From: CAYLJO01 sp964383905
GTDB taxonomy: Bacteria; Acidobacteriota; Blastocatellia; Pyrinomonadales; Pyrinomonadaceae
Assembly: GCA_964383905.1 (NCBI GenBank)
Contig: CAYLJO010000295.1
Location: 1 to 6,411, forward strand
Direction: 5' to 3'
DNA length: 6,411 nucleotides
A program made the position numbers and the translations under genes. Below, piece by piece: positions 4,914 through 6,411 of this stretch. The notes beneath the pieces were generated by a model. That model searched no databases and was not told the origin of the DNA. It worked only from the letters and a program-made list of their open reading frames with translations. Numbering within the stretch: the stretch's first letter is position 1; each line of letters begins with the position of its first letter.

Positions 4914-6089
4914 TCATGCGTCAGAAGATTCTTTGACTCTTCTCTCCGGCTCCTCCAGCGGCACAACCTGGACGGTCGCATCACGGACTTCATTCAGGAA
5001 GCGATTGATGACCGACCCGTGCAGCAGGATGTCCCAGCGCGAACGGGCCGATTGCCCGAAAACAACATGCGTGATGCCTTCGCGCCGCGCGAACTCGATC
5101 AGCGCGTCCGCCACCCGACGCCCTTTGAGTTTGACGACCTTCGCGCCCAACTCTTTGGCGAAGCTGATGTTCTCCACGAGCGCCGCGTGATCCCGGGGTC
5201 TGATCCGTCCGGGCTCCTCGCGCGGCGTCTCGACATAAACGGCATACCAGTCGGACGCGAGCCGCCCGGCGACGCGCGATCCAACGCGCAAGATGCGTTT
5301 AGCGCTGCCGCGCGACGCCATCGCGACCATCACCTTTTCGGGGATCACGGCCTGCTCCAGCCCTTCCCGCTCGCGGTAGTCGTGTGCCTTGGTGGCCTGA
5401 TCATCGGCGACCTGTCTGAGCGCCAACTCGCGCAGGGCCGACAGGTTCCCCTTGCGGAAGAAGTTATTGAGCGACTGCTCGATCTTCTCGACGCCGTAGA
5501 TCTTGCCCTGCCTGAGCCGCGTCCGCAGCGTATCGACCGAGACATCGACATTGACCACCTCGTCGGCCCGGCGCAGGAAGTAATCGGGGATCGTCTCACG
5601 CACGCGCACCCCCGTGGTGCGTGCGACCACATCGTTCAGTGATTCGAGATGCTGCACGTTCACGGAGGTGATCACCGAGATCCCGGCGTTCAGCAGGTCC
5701 AGGACATCCTCGTAGCGCTTGTGGTTCCTGGAGCCGGGGGCATTCGTGTGCGCCAGTTCGTCGACGATCGCTATTTTCGGGTGACGGGCGATGACCGCCT
5801 CGACGTCCATCTCTTCGAGTGTGACGCCGCGGTACTCGATTCTTCGCGGGGGGACGCGCTCGAGGTCGCCGATCAGCTCGGCGGTCTCGGCCCGCCCGTG
5901 CGTTTCGACGACGGCGATACAGATGTCCACGCCCTGCCGCTTGAGCTGCTGCGCGTCTTCGAGCATCTGGTAGGTTTTTCCGACCCCCGGGGCCGCCCCG
6001 ATGTAGACGCGCAGGGTGGCCCGCTCGCCCTCCTTGAGCTTGGCGAGAAGTGATTCGGGGGAAGGCCGGCGGTATTCAACGTCTATCAT
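4914..6089 (-). CDS. stand-alone KdpD-type sensor with universal stress domain
   Basis: This corresponds to the cytoplasmic N-terminal part of KdpD, the K+/turgor sensor, without the four TMs and kinase domain. The KdpD domain spans about 22-230: Walker A GAAPGVGKT (31-39), Walker B IAIVDELAHTN (106-116), then GSRNHKRYEDVLDLL and SVNVQHLESLND, all typical. A UspA-like domain spans about 250-377, with the nucleotide-binding type loop VVFGQSARSRW (342-352) and GSVINRFL (358-365). The 391 residues end shortly after the Usp domain, so it is a natural short form; truncated KdpD proteins are known, for example in Anabaena. It probably binds nucleotide or a second messenger and controls the kinase encoded 33 bp downstream, which is inference from gene order. 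The ATG start lies within ATGA, overlapping the secF stop by 4 bp, with no good ribosome site, so translational coupling is likely. No kdpFABC genes are in the window, so the link to K+ transport is unproven. Confidence 0.93.
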   Translation of the reverse strand: MIDVEYRRPSPESLLAKLKEGERATLRVYIGAAPGVGKTYQMLEDAQQLKRQGVDICIAVVETHGRAETAELIGDLERVPPRRIEYRGVTLEEMDVEAVIARHPKIAIVDELAHTNAPGSRNHKRYEDVLDLLNAGISVITSVNVQHLESLNDVVARTTGVRVRETIPDYFLRRADEVVNVDVSVDTLRTRLRQGKIYGVEKIEQSLNNFFRKGNLSALRELALRQVADDQATKAHDYREREGLEQAVIPEKVMVAMASRGSAKRILRVGSRVAGRLASDWYAVYVETPREEPGRIRPRDHAALVENISFAKELGAKVVKLKGRRVADALIEFARREGITHVVFGQSARSRWDILLHGSVINRFLNEVRDATVQVVPLEEPERRVKESSDA

Positions 6090-6411
6090 CTGGTTCTGGT
6101 CTGACGGATACCCGAAGCTTGATTACTGACCCCCGCGCGCTTGAACGTGTCGCCTCCTTGCCCAACAGAGACCGGGCGCACGACCACTGCGCCCAAACGC
6201 TGCTGCCACCAGACCATGATCGGGCTGGCGATGGCGATCGAATCGTAGGTCCCGAAGATGATGCCCATCAGCAGGGCGAGCGCGAAGGGGCGCAAGGTCT
6301 CCCCGCCGAACAGCACGATCGCCAGCACCGATAGGAAAACCAGCCCCGCCGTGATCACCGTGCGGGAGAGCGTCTGGTTGATCGACAGATTCGTTACGTC
6401 ATAGAGGCTCA
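6086..6411 (-). CDS. secF: protein translocase subunit SecF, C-terminal part
   Basis: This is the last 107 residues of SecF, cut by the window edge; the frame is open to base 6411, so the GTG at 6358 is an internal valine, not the start. SecF works with SecD in the inner membrane to pull exported proteins through SecYEG using the proton gradient. Recognisable features are NLSINQTLSRTVITAG before a membrane helix (VFLSVLAIVLFGG) and the conserved end ALLMGIIFGTYDSIAIASP in the last helix. After WWQQ a tail of about 38 residues, rich in Arg/Gly/Gln, extends beyond the last helix, presumably into the cytoplasm. Its TGA overlaps the ATG of the KdpD-type sensor (6086-6089), so the signalling genes are cotranslated with, and probably transcribed from the same message as, the secretion gene. 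Confidence 0.92.
   Translation of the reverse strand, partial: SLYDVTNLSINQTLSRTVITAGLVFLSVLAIVLFGGETLRPFALALLMGIIFGTYDSIAIASPIMVWWQQRLGAVVVRPVSVGQGGDTFKRAGVSNQASGIRQTRTR

Noticed and set aside
5019..5642. Plus-strand frame of 207 codons
   Set aside because: It lies entirely antisense to the clearly recognised KdpD-type gene and shows no protein family features.

Overview
The window is GC-rich bacterial DNA. It was probably assembled from a metagenome, because a run of exactly 100 Ns (3577-3676) looks like a scaffold placeholder. The lineage cannot be fixed from the sequence. The GC-rich secF end, the stand-alone KdpD-type sensor and the IS1182-type debris fit Acidobacteriota or a similar soil/sediment phylum, but that is an inference. 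All convincing genes are on the minus strand, so transcription runs from high to low coordinates.

Right half (6411 to about 2108) is a compact gene string. It holds the 3' end of secF, a KdpD-type N-terminal sensor with a universal-stress domain but no kinase, a membrane-bound HAMP-PAS histidine kinase, an 84-residue protein with two membrane segments, and a receiver-domain protein. secF/kdpD-like and kinase/84-aa each overlap by 4 bp (ATGA and GTGA). The sensor and kinase are 33 bp apart, and the 84-aa gene and receiver are 59 bp apart. This is a split version of a KdpD-type signalling module: the ligand-sensing half and the kinase half are separate proteins, and the receiver carries no recognisable winged-helix output domain. 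No kdpFABC genes are visible here. The missing 100 bases fall on the phosphoacceptor-histidine region of the kinase.

Middle (1571 to about 2110): the receiver reading frame runs without a stop into the C-terminal third of an IS1182-family transposase, giving a 374-codon chimera. A 19-bp exact direct repeat with a palindromic core, offset by 62 bp, lies between the two parts. The receiver has also lost the conserved lysine of its active site. Together these suggest a rearranged, possibly inactivated, response regulator.

Left third (1-1570) looks accessory. It holds a 188-residue protein with an HExxH zinc-peptidase motif, about 350 bases of lower-GC DNA with no gene, and a leftmost 650 bases that contain a pair of 24-bp hairpin-plus-tail repeats and only one doubtful reading frame.

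The most noteworthy points are the receiver/transposase chimera, the split KdpD-type operon translationally coupled to secF, the small membrane protein coupled to the kinase, and the hairpin-tail repeats.
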